The notes beneath the pieces were generated by a model, which was given only the letters and a program-made list of their open reading frames with translations, was not told the DNA's origin and made no database searches. From Acetobacteraceae bacterium (GTDB taxonomy: Bacteria; Pseudomonadota; Alphaproteobacteria; Acetobacterales; Acetobacteraceae), in the NCBI GenBank assembly GCA_027489135.1, contig JAIYAI010000064.1:1-16772 (forward strand): 16,772 bases of DNA. The letters are read 5' to 3'. Both the position numbers and the translations under genes were made by a program. Every line of letters begins with the position of its first letter. Position 1 is the stretch's first letter. This document shows, one piece after another, positions 1 to 7,749 of the stretch.

Positions 1-493
1 CGAACTCGATCAGCTTCGTGCGGCTGGTCAGGTCCCATTCGCGCCAGGGGGCGATGACCTTCACGTCGGGCTTCAGGGAATAGTAGCCGATCTCGAAGCG
101 GACCTGGTCGTTGCCCTTGCCGGTCGCGCCATGGGCAACGGCGTCGGCGCCGACCATTTCCGCGATCTCGATCTGGCGCTTGGCGATCAGCGGGCGGGCG
201 ATGGAGGTGCCGAGCAGGTACTGGCCCTCGTACAAGGCGTTCATCCGGAACATCGGGAAGACGAAGTCGCGGACGAACTCCTCGCGCAGGTCGTCGATGA
301 AGATGTTCTCGGGCTTGATGCCGAGGAGCAGCGCCTTGTCGCGGGCGGGGCCGAGTTCCTCCCCCTGGCCGAGATCGGCCGTGAAGGTCACCACCTCGCA
401 GCGGTAGGTTGTCTGCAGCCACTTGAGGATCACGCTGGTGTCGAGCCCGCCAGAATAGGCGAGCACGACCTTCTTCACATCCTTCACGCGCAT
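1..493 (-). CDS. argG: Argininosuccinate synthase, N-terminal part (cut by window edge)
   Basis: The enzyme joins citrulline and aspartate with ATP to give argininosuccinate, the penultimate step of arginine synthesis, in the cytoplasm. The visible 164 residues begin MRVKDVKKVVLAYSGGLDTS. The SGGLDTS stretch at residues 14-20 is the ATP pyrophosphatase P-loop typical of this family, and further on the conserved DLGQGEE and GATGKGNDQVRFE segments can be read. The family is usually about 400 residues, so roughly the C-terminal 60% lies beyond the left edge. The ATG at 493-491 is chosen because the protein begins at the usual family N-terminus. The upstream neighbour on the same strand is the RTX gene, 63 bases away, and there is no sign of functional coupling. 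Identity is very secure. Confidence 0.97.
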   Translation of the reverse strand, partial: MRVKDVKKVVLAYSGGLDTSVILKWLQTTYRCEVVTFTADLGQGEELGPARDKALLLGIKPENIFIDDLREEFVRDFVFPMFRMNALYEGQYLLGTSIARPLIAKRQIEIAEMVGADAVAHGATGKGNDQVRFEIGYYSLKPDVKVIAPWREWDLTSRTKLIEF

Positions 494-524
494 GGCAGGG
501 TCCCCGGAATTCGCGGCGGGGTAT

Positions 525-556
525 GCCCCCGGGGGCCCGGCGCGGCAAGGCGCGGG
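525..556 (-). terminator. GC-rich hairpins between the RTX gene and argG, possible terminator
   Basis: Immediately after the RTX stop codon (557-559) there is an imperfect stem: CCCG plus CGC (536-543, one bulged base) pairs with GCGCGGG (550-556) across a 6-base loop. Next to it is a 12-base perfect palindrome, GCCCCCGGGGGC, at 525-536. No T-run follows in either direction, so this is not a classical intrinsic terminator. It may simply reflect high GC. Confidence 0.25.
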
Positions 557-2350
557 TCAGGCCACCACAATGAAGTCGGCCAGGGTCACGGCCGGCGTGC
601 CGGCCAAGGTGGCGATGACCACCGGCGCGAAGCCCGGCTGCAGGCCGTCCGCGTCGAAGCGCAGCGTGCCCGTCGCCGTGTCGTAGAGGAAGCGGTGGGC
701 GTTCGTGGTGGCCGCGGTCCCGAAGGCGAAGGCATTGGCGTTCAGCGCCGCGACGGGGTGGGTGAAGCCGAGGCCGGAGCGCGAAAGCTGGATCACGTCG
801 TCGATCGGGGCGAAATCGAGGATCGTGTCCGCGCCGACCAGGCTGTCCAGCAGGAAGGCGTCGAGCCCGGCGCCACCGGTAAGCTGGTCGCTGCCCTGGC
901 CGCCCACCAGGGTGTCGTCACCGGCCCCCCCGTCGAGGCTGTCGTCGCCGGCCCGGCCGGCGAGGCGGTTGGCGCCGGCATTGCCGGTGATGGCGTTGGC
1001 GATGTCGCTGCCAGTCAGGTTGATGCCACTCGTGGCATTAGCGTTGGTGGTGCGCAGCACCTCGACCGGGGCCTGGCTGGACAGGGCGTAGGTGACGGAC
1101 GTTTCCACCGTGTCGAAGCCCTGGCCGCTGCGCTCGATCACGCGATCCTTCGCGTTGTCCACGGTGTAGAGATCGTCGCCATTGCCGCCGCGCAGCGTAT
1201 CCGCGCCGGCCCGACCGTCGAGCAGGTCGTTGCCGCTGCGCCCGATGAGGATGTTCGCCCCCGCGTCGCCCCGCAGGGTGTCGCTGCTGTTGCCGCCCTC
1301 GACCCCCTCGATCGAGATGAAGATGTCGCCCGCGGCCTCGCCGAGGTTGTTCGTCTCGTCCGTCAGGTCGACGAGCAGCGTCCCGGGGAAGGGGGAGAGA
1401 TAGCTGGCGATGTCGATGCCGTCCCCGCCATCGAGCACATCAGGCCCCGCCTCGCCCAGCAGCGTGTCGTTGCCGGCTCCGCCCTCCAACTGATCCTCGC
1501 CCAGGCTTGCCAGGACGTAGTCGTCACCCTCGCCGCCCTGGATCGTATCGTCGCCCGAACCGCCGAAGAGGATATCGTTGCCGCCAGCGCCGTGGATGCT
1601 GTCGTTGCCATCGCCGCCGTCGAGGGAATCCATGAAGCTGCCGCCGATCAGCAGATCGTCGCCGCCCTGTCCCTGGACCACGCCGAGGACATGCCCGCCG
1701 GTGCCGTCGTAGCGGTCGAAGCCCAGGTTGGAGAGCGTGACACTGCCCCGGATGGTACCGCTGTTGGTGAATTGCACCGCGGCGGCGGCGTAGAGATCGA
1801 CCGCCAGCCCGGCATGCGGCACCTCGATCACGCCGGTATTGGAAAGGCTGACGATCGCGGCGCCGACGCGCAGGGCCGCGGGGGCCAGTCCGGCGCTGTC
1901 GAGGACGGTGATGCTGCCGCTGTTGCTCAGTCTGAAGCCGGCCGCGGTGGTGACGTCGATGGCGATGCCGCTGCTGGCGACGATGCTGCCCGAATTGGTG
2001 ATCGTGCCGTTGCTGCCCAGGACCGTCACGGCGAAGGACCGGCCGCTGACCGTGCCGCTGTTGAGCAGCGTGAAATTCGAATTGTCCGCGAAGATCGCAC
2101 CGCTGAAGGTGCTGACCGTGCCGCCGCTGATCCGGCCACGGTTCTCCACCACCACGCCCGGCCCATCCGCAAAGACACCGTAGGCCAGGGCGAAAATCGT
2201 CCCGTCATTCATCAGCCAGCCATCGCTGCCGGGAATGAAGACGGAGATGTTGTTGTTGCGGATGCTGCCCGTCGCGGTGACCACGCCGAACTCGCCGGCC
2301 GCAAGGGTCTCCTGGGTGATGGACGCATAGTCGATGAAGAAGCTGGTCAT
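557..2350 (-). CDS. RTX calcium-binding protein with N-terminal beta-solenoid-like repeats, probable type I secretion substrate
   Basis: This is a 597-residue secreted-type protein. Residues about 45-205 carry seven N-x-G-x-I/V rungs (Asn at 48, 70, 97, 119, 143, 171 and 196), spaced 22-28 residues apart, which resembles autotransporter-like beta-solenoids. Residues about 226-313, 352-395 and 448-495 are RTX nonapeptide blocks of the form GGxGxDxL (for example GGAGNDTLLGE, GGNGDD), which bind calcium. Residues 500-597 form the usual RTX C-terminal segment (DTILDF, LRFDADG, ADFIVVA) that serves as the type I secretion signal. There is no Sec signal peptide, as expected for that route. No HlyB/HlyD/TolC genes are in view, so the exporter must be encoded elsewhere. 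The ATG at 2350 is chosen; a GTG 33 bases upstream (2383) is an in-frame alternative. The frame is open further up to 2779, but that part overlaps folE antiparallel-free on the same strand and is not protein-like. Role unknown: adhesin, matrix protein or S-layer-like are possible. Confidence 0.9.
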   Translation of the reverse strand: MTSFFIDYASITQETLAAGEFGVVTATGSIRNNNISVFIPGSDGWLMNDGTIFALAYGVFADGPGVVVENRGRISGGTVSTFSGAIFADNSNFTLLNSGTVSGRSFAVTVLGSNGTITNSGSIVASSGIAIDVTTAAGFRLSNSGSITVLDSAGLAPAALRVGAAIVSLSNTGVIEVPHAGLAVDLYAAAAVQFTNSGTIRGSVTLSNLGFDRYDGTGGHVLGVVQGQGGDDLLIGGSFMDSLDGGDGNDSIHGAGGNDILFGGSGDDTIQGGEGDDYVLASLGEDQLEGGAGNDTLLGEAGPDVLDGGDGIDIASYLSPFPGTLLVDLTDETNNLGEAAGDIFISIEGVEGGNSSDTLRGDAGANILIGRSGNDLLDGRAGADTLRGGNGDDLYTVDNAKDRVIERSGQGFDTVETSVTYALSSQAPVEVLRTTNANATSGINLTGSDIANAITGNAGANRLAGRAGDDSLDGGAGDDTLVGGQGSDQLTGGAGLDAFLLDSLVGADTILDFAPIDDVIQLSRSGLGFTHPVAALNANAFAFGTAATTNAHRFLYDTATGTLRFDADGLQPGFAPVVIATLAGTPAVTLADFIVVA

Positions 2351-2356
2351 GCCGGC

Positions 2357-2381
2357 GGTCCCATCGGGATGGTTTGGGACC
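2357..2381 (-). promoter_or_regulatory. Leader hairpin overlapping the weak ribosome-binding site of the RTX gene
   Basis: GGTCCCA (2357-2363) and TGGGACC (2375-2381) are perfect 7-base arms around an 11-base loop. In the transcript the 3' arm holds the only GGGA close to the chosen ATG (2350), so the stem would mask it. A much better GGAGGT lies at 2407-2402, but 18 bases before the GTG at 2383 and about 51 before the ATG, which is too far for either. Whether the structure forms or regulates is inference. Confidence 0.35.
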
Positions 2382-2436
2382 ACCAGAGTTTCGTTCCGCT
2401 TACCTCCGGTCAAGCAACCCCTGCGTGCAGGCTGTG

Positions 2437-3087
2437 CTATGCCGCCCCGCCCCGGATCAGCGCCAGCAGCTCCCGCCGCGTGTTCGCATCGTCCCGGAAG
2501 GCCCCCAGCATCCGGCTGGTCACCATCGTCACCCCGGGCTGGTGCACGCCGCGCGTGGTCATGCACTGGTGCGCCGATTCCAGCACGACCGCGACGCCAC
2601 GCGGCCTCAGCACGGCGTCGATCGTGTTGGCGATCTGCGCCGTCAGCTTCTCCTGGATCTGCAGGCGCTTGGCATAGGCCTCCACCACCCGGGCGAGCTT
2701 GCTGATGCCGACGACGCGCCCCGCCGGCAGGTAGGCGACATGCGCGGTGCCGATGATCGGCACCATGTGATGCTCGCAATAGGATTCGAGGCGGATGTTC
2801 CGGAGCAGGACGATCTCGTCATAGCCCTCCACCTCGGCGAAGCTGCGCTCCAGCAGGGCGACGGGGTCGGTGGCGTAGCCGGCGAAGAACTCCTCGTAGG
2901 ACCGCACCACCCGAGCCGGCGTGTCGAGCAGCCCCTCCCGCATCGGGTCGTCGCAGGCCCAGCGCAGCAGGGTGCGCACCGCCGCCTCGGCCTCCCCCCG
3001 CGTCGGTCGCGGGACGGGCGGGGGCAGGTCCGGAATGGCCGGCGGGGTGGTCGGGACATCGGCCTCGGGCGGGTTTGGCGTGCGCAT
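2437..3087 (-). CDS. folE: GTP cyclohydrolase I
   Basis: FolE converts GTP to 7,8-dihydroneopterin triphosphate, the first step of tetrahydrofolate (and in some bacteria biopterin or queuosine) synthesis, in the cytoplasm as a homodecamer. The protein has 216 residues, a normal family length with a proline-rich N-terminal extension of about 30 residues. The zinc site is visible: Cys104 and His107 in SYCEHHMVPIIG, and Cys175 in SAHQCMTTRGV; His173 matches the catalytic histidine of the family. The core helix GISKLARVVEAYAKRLQIQEKLT is also present. The ATG at 3087 has no clear Shine-Dalgarno, so the exact start is less certain than the identity. The gene begins 31 bases after the MFS stop codon and could be cotranscribed with it. 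Confidence 0.97.
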   Translation of the reverse strand: MRTPNPPEADVPTTPPAIPDLPPPVPRPTRGEAEAAVRTLLRWACDDPMREGLLDTPARVVRSYEEFFAGYATDPVALLERSFAEVEGYDEIVLLRNIRLESYCEHHMVPIIGTAHVAYLPAGRVVGISKLARVVEAYAKRLQIQEKLTAQIANTIDAVLRPRGVAVVLESAHQCMTTRGVHQPGVTMVTSRMLGAFRDDANTRRELLALIRGGAA

Positions 3088-3118
3088 ACAGCATCAACGC
3101 CGCAAGCCGCCCCGCGGT

Positions 3119-4285
3119 TCAGGCCGTTCGCGGCCCCGCCAGCAGGGTCCGCGCCGCATAGGCGGTCAGCCCCGCCACCCCCGCCGCGGCGAGCACGAAG
3201 GCGGTGCGGTAGTCCGACAGCGCCAGCACCGCGCCGAACACCAGGGACCCCGCCGCCTGGCCGACGAAGAGCGCCAGCGCGAAGCCGCCCACCGCCGTGC
3301 CGCGCGCCGCCGGCAGCGTCTCCGTCGCCCGGGTCTGCAGCACGCCATGGAACAGGTAGAAGCAGAAGCCGAGCGCGAGGTTCAGCGCCGCGATCGCTGG
3401 CCAGGACGGCGCCAGGGCCAGCGCCGTCAGCCCGACGCCGAGCCCTGCGCCGCCGGCGACGAAGAGCCGCCGCTCCCCGAAGCGCTTCACGATCCGCCTT
3501 GCGATGCGCGTATAGACCAGCGCGCCCAGCCCGAAGACCGCGACGATCAGCCCGGCCTCCGCCGCGCTGCGGCCGAATTGCTGGATCAGGTAGGCGCCGA
3601 CGAAGGGGAAGGCGCCGCCGAAGAGGCACACCCCGTTCAGGAAGGCCACCAGCACCAGGCGCCGTCCCGGGCGGCTCATCAGCAGGGCGCGGTAGCCGCC
3701 GATCCCCGCCGTGCCGCGCGCCGGCGGCCGCAGCAGCGCCTCCAGCCCGATCCTCAGCGCCATGGCCCCGCACACGCCGAGCGCCATCACCCCGAGCAGC
3801 ACGAAGGGCAGCCGCCACCCGGCGAGGTCGCCCACCACGCCCGATCCCGGCCCGCCGAGCAGCATCGCCATGACCATGCCGGTGGAGAAGCGCCCGATCG
3901 CGGCCTGGCGCTCCTCATAGGCGACGCTGTCGCCGATATGCGCCATCAGCAGCGGGATCACCGCCCCGCCGCAGAGGCCGGAGGCGGCGCGGAAGGCGAT
4001 CAGCGCCGGCAAGTCGGGTGCGGCCGCGGCGGCCAGCATGGCGAGGCCGTATCCCGCCAGCGCCAGCGTCGCCACGCGCGGCTTGCCGAAGCGGTCGCCG
4101 AGCGGCCCGGCGACAAGCTGCACCAGGCCATAGGGCAGGACGAAGGCCGCGACCACGCCGGTCGCCGCAGCGACGGTGATGCCGAGATCCGCCGCCAGCA
4201 GCGGCAGGAGCGCGTCCAGCATCCGCATGCCGGACCCGGTGCAGAAGCCGGCCAGCGCGTAGAGGCCGATGGGGACGGAATTCAC
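3119..4285 (-). CDS. Major facilitator superfamily transporter
   Basis: This is an inner-membrane secondary transporter of about 388 residues with a continuous series of hydrophobic segments consistent with 12 transmembrane helices. Motif A of the superfamily is visible between helices 2 and 3 (GPLGDRFGKPR, residues 60-70 from the chosen start). The topology and length fit drug/sugar-type 12-helix MFS proteins, and the substrate cannot be read from the sequence. The start is taken as GTG at 4285, which yields a full first helix (IGLYALAGFC) and leaves 31 bases after the amidase stop. An ATG at 4228 (MRMLDALLP) would remove most of helix 1. The frame continues upstream to 4546 but overlaps the amidase. 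Position just downstream of the amidase suggests it may move the amidase substrate or product, which is inference. Confidence 0.9.
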   Translation of the reverse strand: MNSVPIGLYALAGFCTGSGMRMLDALLPLLAADLGITVAAATGVVAAFVLPYGLVQLVAGPLGDRFGKPRVATLALAGYGLAMLAAAAAPDLPALIAFRAASGLCGGAVIPLLMAHIGDSVAYEERQAAIGRFSTGMVMAMLLGGPGSGVVGDLAGWRLPFVLLGVMALGVCGAMALRIGLEALLRPPARGTAGIGGYRALLMSRPGRRLVLVAFLNGVCLFGGAFPFVGAYLIQQFGRSAAEAGLIVAVFGLGALVYTRIARRIVKRFGERRLFVAGGAGLGVGLTALALAPSWPAIAALNLALGFCFYLFHGVLQTRATETLPAARGTAVGGFALALFVGQAAGSLVFGAVLALSDYRTAFVLAAAGVAGLTAYAARTLLAGPRTA

Positions 4286-4316
4286 CCCGCCGCAATCGAC
4301 CCCATGCTGCGCTGCG

Positions 4317-6611
4317 TCAAGCCGGCGGCGCCGCGAAGGCGGGCGGCGGAATGCGCCGGCGCGACGCGGCCTCGTAGGCGCCGGCGACGCGGAGGACGAC
4401 ATCCTCGTGCAGGTGCTCGCCGCGGAAGACCAGGCTGAAAGGCAGGCCGGGCGCGGCGAGCGGCGTCGGCACGTCGGACGGCGTGGCGACGTAGCGCGTG
4501 CCGTCGGGGCTGAGCGTGAAGACCGGGTCATAGGCGACCTGGACATAGCCCGCGGGTACCAGCACTTCCGTCAGTCCCGCGTTGGGTCCGTAGAGGCTCT
4601 CGGGCCGCAGGTTGGACGGTGTGCCCGGCTCCCCCAGATGGCCGATCAGCCCAGGCGGCAGCGGCGTGTGCAGGCGGACGAAGCAGTCCAGCCGATTCTC
4701 CATCAGCACCATCATGTCGAGGCGGCGCAGCAATTCGCGCAGCATGATGCGTTCGTTCACGCCCTGCCGGCCGCCGACCGGGTTGCGCGGGTCCGCCACC
4801 TCCTCCCAGTTCTTGAAGGCCGCGCGCTGGTCGTCGCCCCAGAATTTCGACCGGGCGTTGAGGCTGGCCCAGTCGCGCAGCGTCTCCGCGAAGCCAGCCG
4901 CGTGCCAGTCCGCGGCGCGGCGCTCGAGGTACTGGGAGATATGGAAGCGGAAGGTGGTGGACAGCTCCTGCTGCTGGATGGTGCAGATGTCGAAATTGGC
5001 GGGTGGCGGGATGCGGCCCTCCGCGAGCCCGACGCACCAGTCCATCGGGGTCATGGTCCCGCTGCCGAAGACCTTGCCGGGGGCGAATTCCGTCGGCTGG
5101 ATGGCCTCGGCGAACTCCTTGAACAGCGGCCCGCCATCGGGGCCGAGGCGGAAGAGGATGTCCGGCATCAGCACCGGCACGAGGCGGCACAGCCCGTCGC
5201 GGAAATCGACGCGCATCGGCTCGATCTCGGGGTCGGGCGTCCAGAGCCGGTCGCGCGATTCCACCAGCGTGGCGCCAAGCTGGTCGCGCAGCACCGCCTT
5301 CACCTCGGCTGCGGCGGCGGTGACGATGGGCTCGGCCTGCTTCTGGCCCGGATAGACGCGCATCGATTCCCGCACCACGCCGATGCGCAGCCCCGCGAGC
5401 GAGCCGCCCTTCACATGGCTGGCGAAGCGCGTCGGCAGCACGGCGGGGCGCGGCACCGTGGTCCAGATGTCGCGCGGGTCGTAGCCCGCCGTCTCACGGT
5501 CCAGCAGCGCGTCCAGCACCTTCGCGCAATCCTCCAGCCGCCGCGCATGAATACCGGTGCGGTCGCAATGCACGTCGGCACCGATCGCGCCGCCGTCGAA
5601 GCCGATCATCGACTTGTGCGGCAGAATCAGCGCCACCGCATTGTGGTTGGACGGGCCGCGGCAGGAGGCACGGGTCTCCTCGCCCAGGCTGCACATGACG
5701 AAGTTCACGCTGACCGAGAGCGCCGAGCCCGAGCTCGACCCCAGCGACGCCGAGCGCCGCGTGTCGTAGGGGTTGGACGGATTGCCCCCCCAGGTGCTGC
5801 GCTGGTAGCCGAGCGTCGAGGGCAGGATCTTCGTGGGCTGGTGCCGCCCGCCCGGGTCGCCGGCGCGGCCGTTGTATTCGGTGCAGACGGCCTTGGCGAA
5901 GATGATCGCGCCCTGGCTGCGCAGGCGGTCCACCAGGATGTGGTCGCGCGCGGGGATGTCGATGTCGTAGGCCGCGTCGCCGCCGCCGGTGCTGCGCATG
6001 TCCTTGGTGTCGAAGGGGTCCTTGAAGCTGAAGGTCACGCCGTAGAGCGGCATCGCCTCCAGGTCCGGGTTCGTGCCCCAGCGCGCGTCCAGCGCCGCCG
6101 CCTGTTCCAGCGCGTCCGGGTAGTGGCGGAAGGTCTCGCAGATCGGCGGCGCATCGGGCGGCAGCGGGCCGAGATCGGGGTGCCGGTCGAAGTCGCCGCG
6201 GCAGGTGACGCTGCGTTCGCCGCGGATGTTCAACGTCGCCAGCGCGTTCACCTGGCCCGCATCGGGCTGCCCGACGATCATGCCGTATTGCTGCGCGACC
6301 GATGGATCGGAGGCAGTCGGCTCCATCCGCCCCCATTCCAGCGGGGTCCCGCGATAGCGGCCGAGATCGGGAAACAGCGTGTCGGCCCGTACCGTCTCCG
6401 TCGGGAAGGCGATGGCCGCGCCGCCGCGCACCGCCCCGCGTGCCTCGGGCACGGGCAGTCCGTCCTCGGTCACCAGCAGGCTGCAGGGGCCGTTATAGGC
6501 ACGCACCCGGTCGAGATACTGCTGCACCACGGCGACCAGCGTGGTGCGACCCGCGCGGATCGCCGCGTGCAGCTCCGCGACCGTCGCTTCCTCGACCCGG
6601 AATGCCGCCAT
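4317..6611 (-). CDS. Long amidase-signature family hydrolase
   Basis: This 764-residue enzyme contains an amidase-signature core that hydrolyses a C-N bond of an unidentified amide. The catalytic Lys is most likely Lys197 in VTFSFKDPFDTKD. The Gly/Ser-rich block LGSSSGSALSVSVNFVM (290-306) supplies the cis-Ser, probably Ser292. The nucleophile is most likely Ser316 in EETRASCRGPS, exactly 24 residues later, the spacing seen in GatA and related enzymes. The usual DTGGSIR is replaced here by ETRASCR. Typical family members have 450-550 residues, so this belongs to a longer subclass with about 180 residues before the Lys motif and a long C-terminal part. The start is ATG 6611, preceded by GGAGG about 8 bases away. 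There is no signal peptide, so it is cytoplasmic. It is divergent from a Bug-type receptor and 31 bases from the MFS gene, suggesting a joint uptake and hydrolysis role (inference). Confidence 0.92.
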   Translation of the reverse strand: MAAFRVEEATVAELHAAIRAGRTTLVAVVQQYLDRVRAYNGPCSLLVTEDGLPVPEARGAVRGGAAIAFPTETVRADTLFPDLGRYRGTPLEWGRMEPTASDPSVAQQYGMIVGQPDAGQVNALATLNIRGERSVTCRGDFDRHPDLGPLPPDAPPICETFRHYPDALEQAAALDARWGTNPDLEAMPLYGVTFSFKDPFDTKDMRSTGGGDAAYDIDIPARDHILVDRLRSQGAIIFAKAVCTEYNGRAGDPGGRHQPTKILPSTLGYQRSTWGGNPSNPYDTRRSASLGSSSGSALSVSVNFVMCSLGEETRASCRGPSNHNAVALILPHKSMIGFDGGAIGADVHCDRTGIHARRLEDCAKVLDALLDRETAGYDPRDIWTTVPRPAVLPTRFASHVKGGSLAGLRIGVVRESMRVYPGQKQAEPIVTAAAAEVKAVLRDQLGATLVESRDRLWTPDPEIEPMRVDFRDGLCRLVPVLMPDILFRLGPDGGPLFKEFAEAIQPTEFAPGKVFGSGTMTPMDWCVGLAEGRIPPPANFDICTIQQQELSTTFRFHISQYLERRAADWHAAGFAETLRDWASLNARSKFWGDDQRAAFKNWEEVADPRNPVGGRQGVNERIMLRELLRRLDMMVLMENRLDCFVRLHTPLPPGLIGHLGEPGTPSNLRPESLYGPNAGLTEVLVPAGYVQVAYDPVFTLSPDGTRYVATPSDVPTPLAAPGLPFSLVFRGEHLHEDVVLRVAGAYEAASRRRIPPPAFAAPPA

Positions 6612-6740
6612 GCCCCTGCCCTCCGTTGCGCCCGGCAGTGTGCAAGCCGCGCGCCAGCCCAGGCAACAGCACCCCCTCGCCCCCTCGACCCTTGCGCGGC
6701 GTCCCGCGATACTCGGGCCCAGAAGCCGGGAGGAACCTCC
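6612..6740. promoter_or_regulatory. Divergent intergenic region between the amidase and Bug receptor genes
   Basis: These 129 bases separate two divergent genes and must hold both promoters. The amidase side has GGAGG about 8 bases before its ATG. The receptor side has GGGAGG seven bases before its ATG at 6741. A candidate -10 (GATACT, near 6708) sits 17-18 bases after a poor -35 (CTCGAC). This is weak, and no convincing operator was found. Confidence 0.4.
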
Positions 6741-7712
6741 ATGACCCTGTCGTTCGGCACCACCCGCCGTGCCCTCGTCGCCGCCGCCCTCGCCCTGCCC
6801 GCCGTCGCCCGCGCCCAGGGCCGCTTCCCGGACCGCCCGCTGCGCCTGATCGTGCCCTGGCCGCCCGGCGGCTCCGCCGATGCGCAGCTTCGCTCCGCGG
6901 CGGAAGTCGCCTCCCGCGTCCTCGGCCAGCAGGTGGTGGTGGAGAACCGCTCCGGCGCCTCCGGCACCATGGGCGCGATGGCGATGAAGACCACGCGCCC
7001 CGACGGCTACACCATCACGCAGATGCATCTCTCGATCATTCGCCGGCCCTATATCGTGCGGAACCCGCCCTGGGACGCGGTGACCGATTTCAGCCACATC
7101 ATCGGCATGACAGGCTGGCTCTTCGGCATCGCGGTGAAGGGCGACGGGCCGATCAAGTCCTTCGCCGACTACGTGGCCTATGCGAAGGCCAATCCGGGAC
7201 GGCTCACCTACACCACCTCCGGCATCGCCACGACCAACCACCTGACCATGGAGGACCTCTCCGCCCGCCTCGGCATCGACATCGTCCATGTGCCCTACCG
7301 CGCGGCGAACGAGGCCGCGGTGGCGGTCGCCTCGGGCGAGGTGATGAGCGTCGCCGACGCCTCCTCCTGGGGGCCGCTGGTGGAGGGCGGGCAGCTGCGG
7401 CTGATCTGCGTCTGGAGCGCGGAGCGTTCGAAGCGCTTCCCGGACGCGCCGACGCTCAGGGAGCTCGGCCAGGACATGGTCGTGACCTCGCCCTATGGCG
7501 TCTCCGGGCCGAAGGGCATGGACCCTGGCGTGGTGCGCGTGCTGCACGATGCGCTGAAGGAGGCGCTGTTCAGCCCGGAGAACACGCGGGTGCGGGACCA
7601 GTTCGACATGCCGCTCGAATACTACGACACCGCCGCCTATCTCGATTTCGTGACACGTCGCGCGGCCTACGAGAAGGCGATGGCGGAGCGGCTGAACCTC
7701 AGGATCGACTGA
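6741..7712 (+). CDS. TctC/Bug-family periplasmic solute-binding receptor
   Basis: This 323-residue extracytoplasmic solute-binding protein belongs to the tripartite tricarboxylate transporter receptor (TctC/Bug) family. The signal peptide covers residues 1-25 with a TRRALVAAALAL core that is Tat-like, and cleavage is likely after ARA. Family features follow in order: FPDRPLRLIVPWPPGGSAD (29-47), VVVENRSGASGTMGA, an SGIATTNHLTMEDL segment, and HVPYRAANEAAVAVASGEV. These correspond to the ligand loops and the conserved PYxG-type segment; here the usual glycines of that segment are alanine/asparagine. The ATG at 6741 has an ideal GGGAGG site. No TctA/TctB membrane genes are nearby, as is common for the expanded Bug families of Burkholderiales and Acetobacteraceae. 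The ligand is unknown; linkage to the divergent amidase suggests a carboxylate or amide (inference). Confidence 0.95.
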   Translation: MTLSFGTTRRALVAAALALPAVARAQGRFPDRPLRLIVPWPPGGSADAQLRSAAEVASRVLGQQVVVENRSGASGTMGAMAMKTTRPDGYTITQMHLSIIRRPYIVRNPPWDAVTDFSHIIGMTGWLFGIAVKGDGPIKSFADYVAYAKANPGRLTYTTSGIATTNHLTMEDLSARLGIDIVHVPYRAANEAAVAVASGEVMSVADASSWGPLVEGGQLRLICVWSAERSKRFPDAPTLRELGQDMVVTSPYGVSGPKGMDPGVVRVLHDALKEALFSPENTRVRDQFDMPLEYYDTAAYLDFVTRRAAYEKAMAERLNLRID

Positions 7713-7728
7713 AGCGGGCGCCGCCCGG

Positions 7729-7749
7729 CGGCGGCGTCAGTCGCCGCCG
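7729..7749. terminator. Hairpin between convergent genes, possible bidirectional terminator
   Basis: CGGCGGCG (7729-7736) and CGCCGCCG (7742-7749) form a perfect 8-base stem with a 5-base loop. It begins 17 bases after the Bug receptor stop and overlaps the stop codon of the convergent small gene. No T-run follows, so termination activity is uncertain. Confidence 0.4.

Noticed and set aside
790..1660. Short repeated DNA motifs that could be mistaken for a repeat array
   Set aside because: They are the degenerate codons of RTX nonapeptides inside a continuous coding frame, with no constant spacers as in CRISPR.
131..2677. Very long plus-strand open frame opposite the RTX gene
   Set aside because: It is the antisense shadow of a high-GC gene whose RTX repeats give a repetitive composition. 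It has no ribosome site or recognisable domain, while the minus-strand protein has clear RTX motifs.
2351..2779. Upstream extension of the RTX frame
   Set aside because: It overlaps folE in another frame, has Arg/Gly/Ala-rich composition and no RTX-type features; the first NxGxI rungs begin after the ATG at 2350.
6626..6645. TTGC-N12-GCAA in the amidase/Bug intergenic region as a second site of the Crp/Fnr-type regulator
   Set aside because: Spacing is two bases longer than in the 16003-16020 palindrome (N10), and the inner arm bases do not match.
4269..6740. Plus-strand frame continuous with the first Bug receptor, as if it had a large N-terminal extension
   Set aside because: This part is antisense to the amidase and precedes a complete signal peptide with an ideal ribosome site at 6741. 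It is simply an open upstream frame.
6729..6740. GGAGG-AA-CCTCC directly before the Bug receptor start as an occluding hairpin
   Set aside because: The 2-base loop cannot close a 5-base stem; at most 3 pairs would form.
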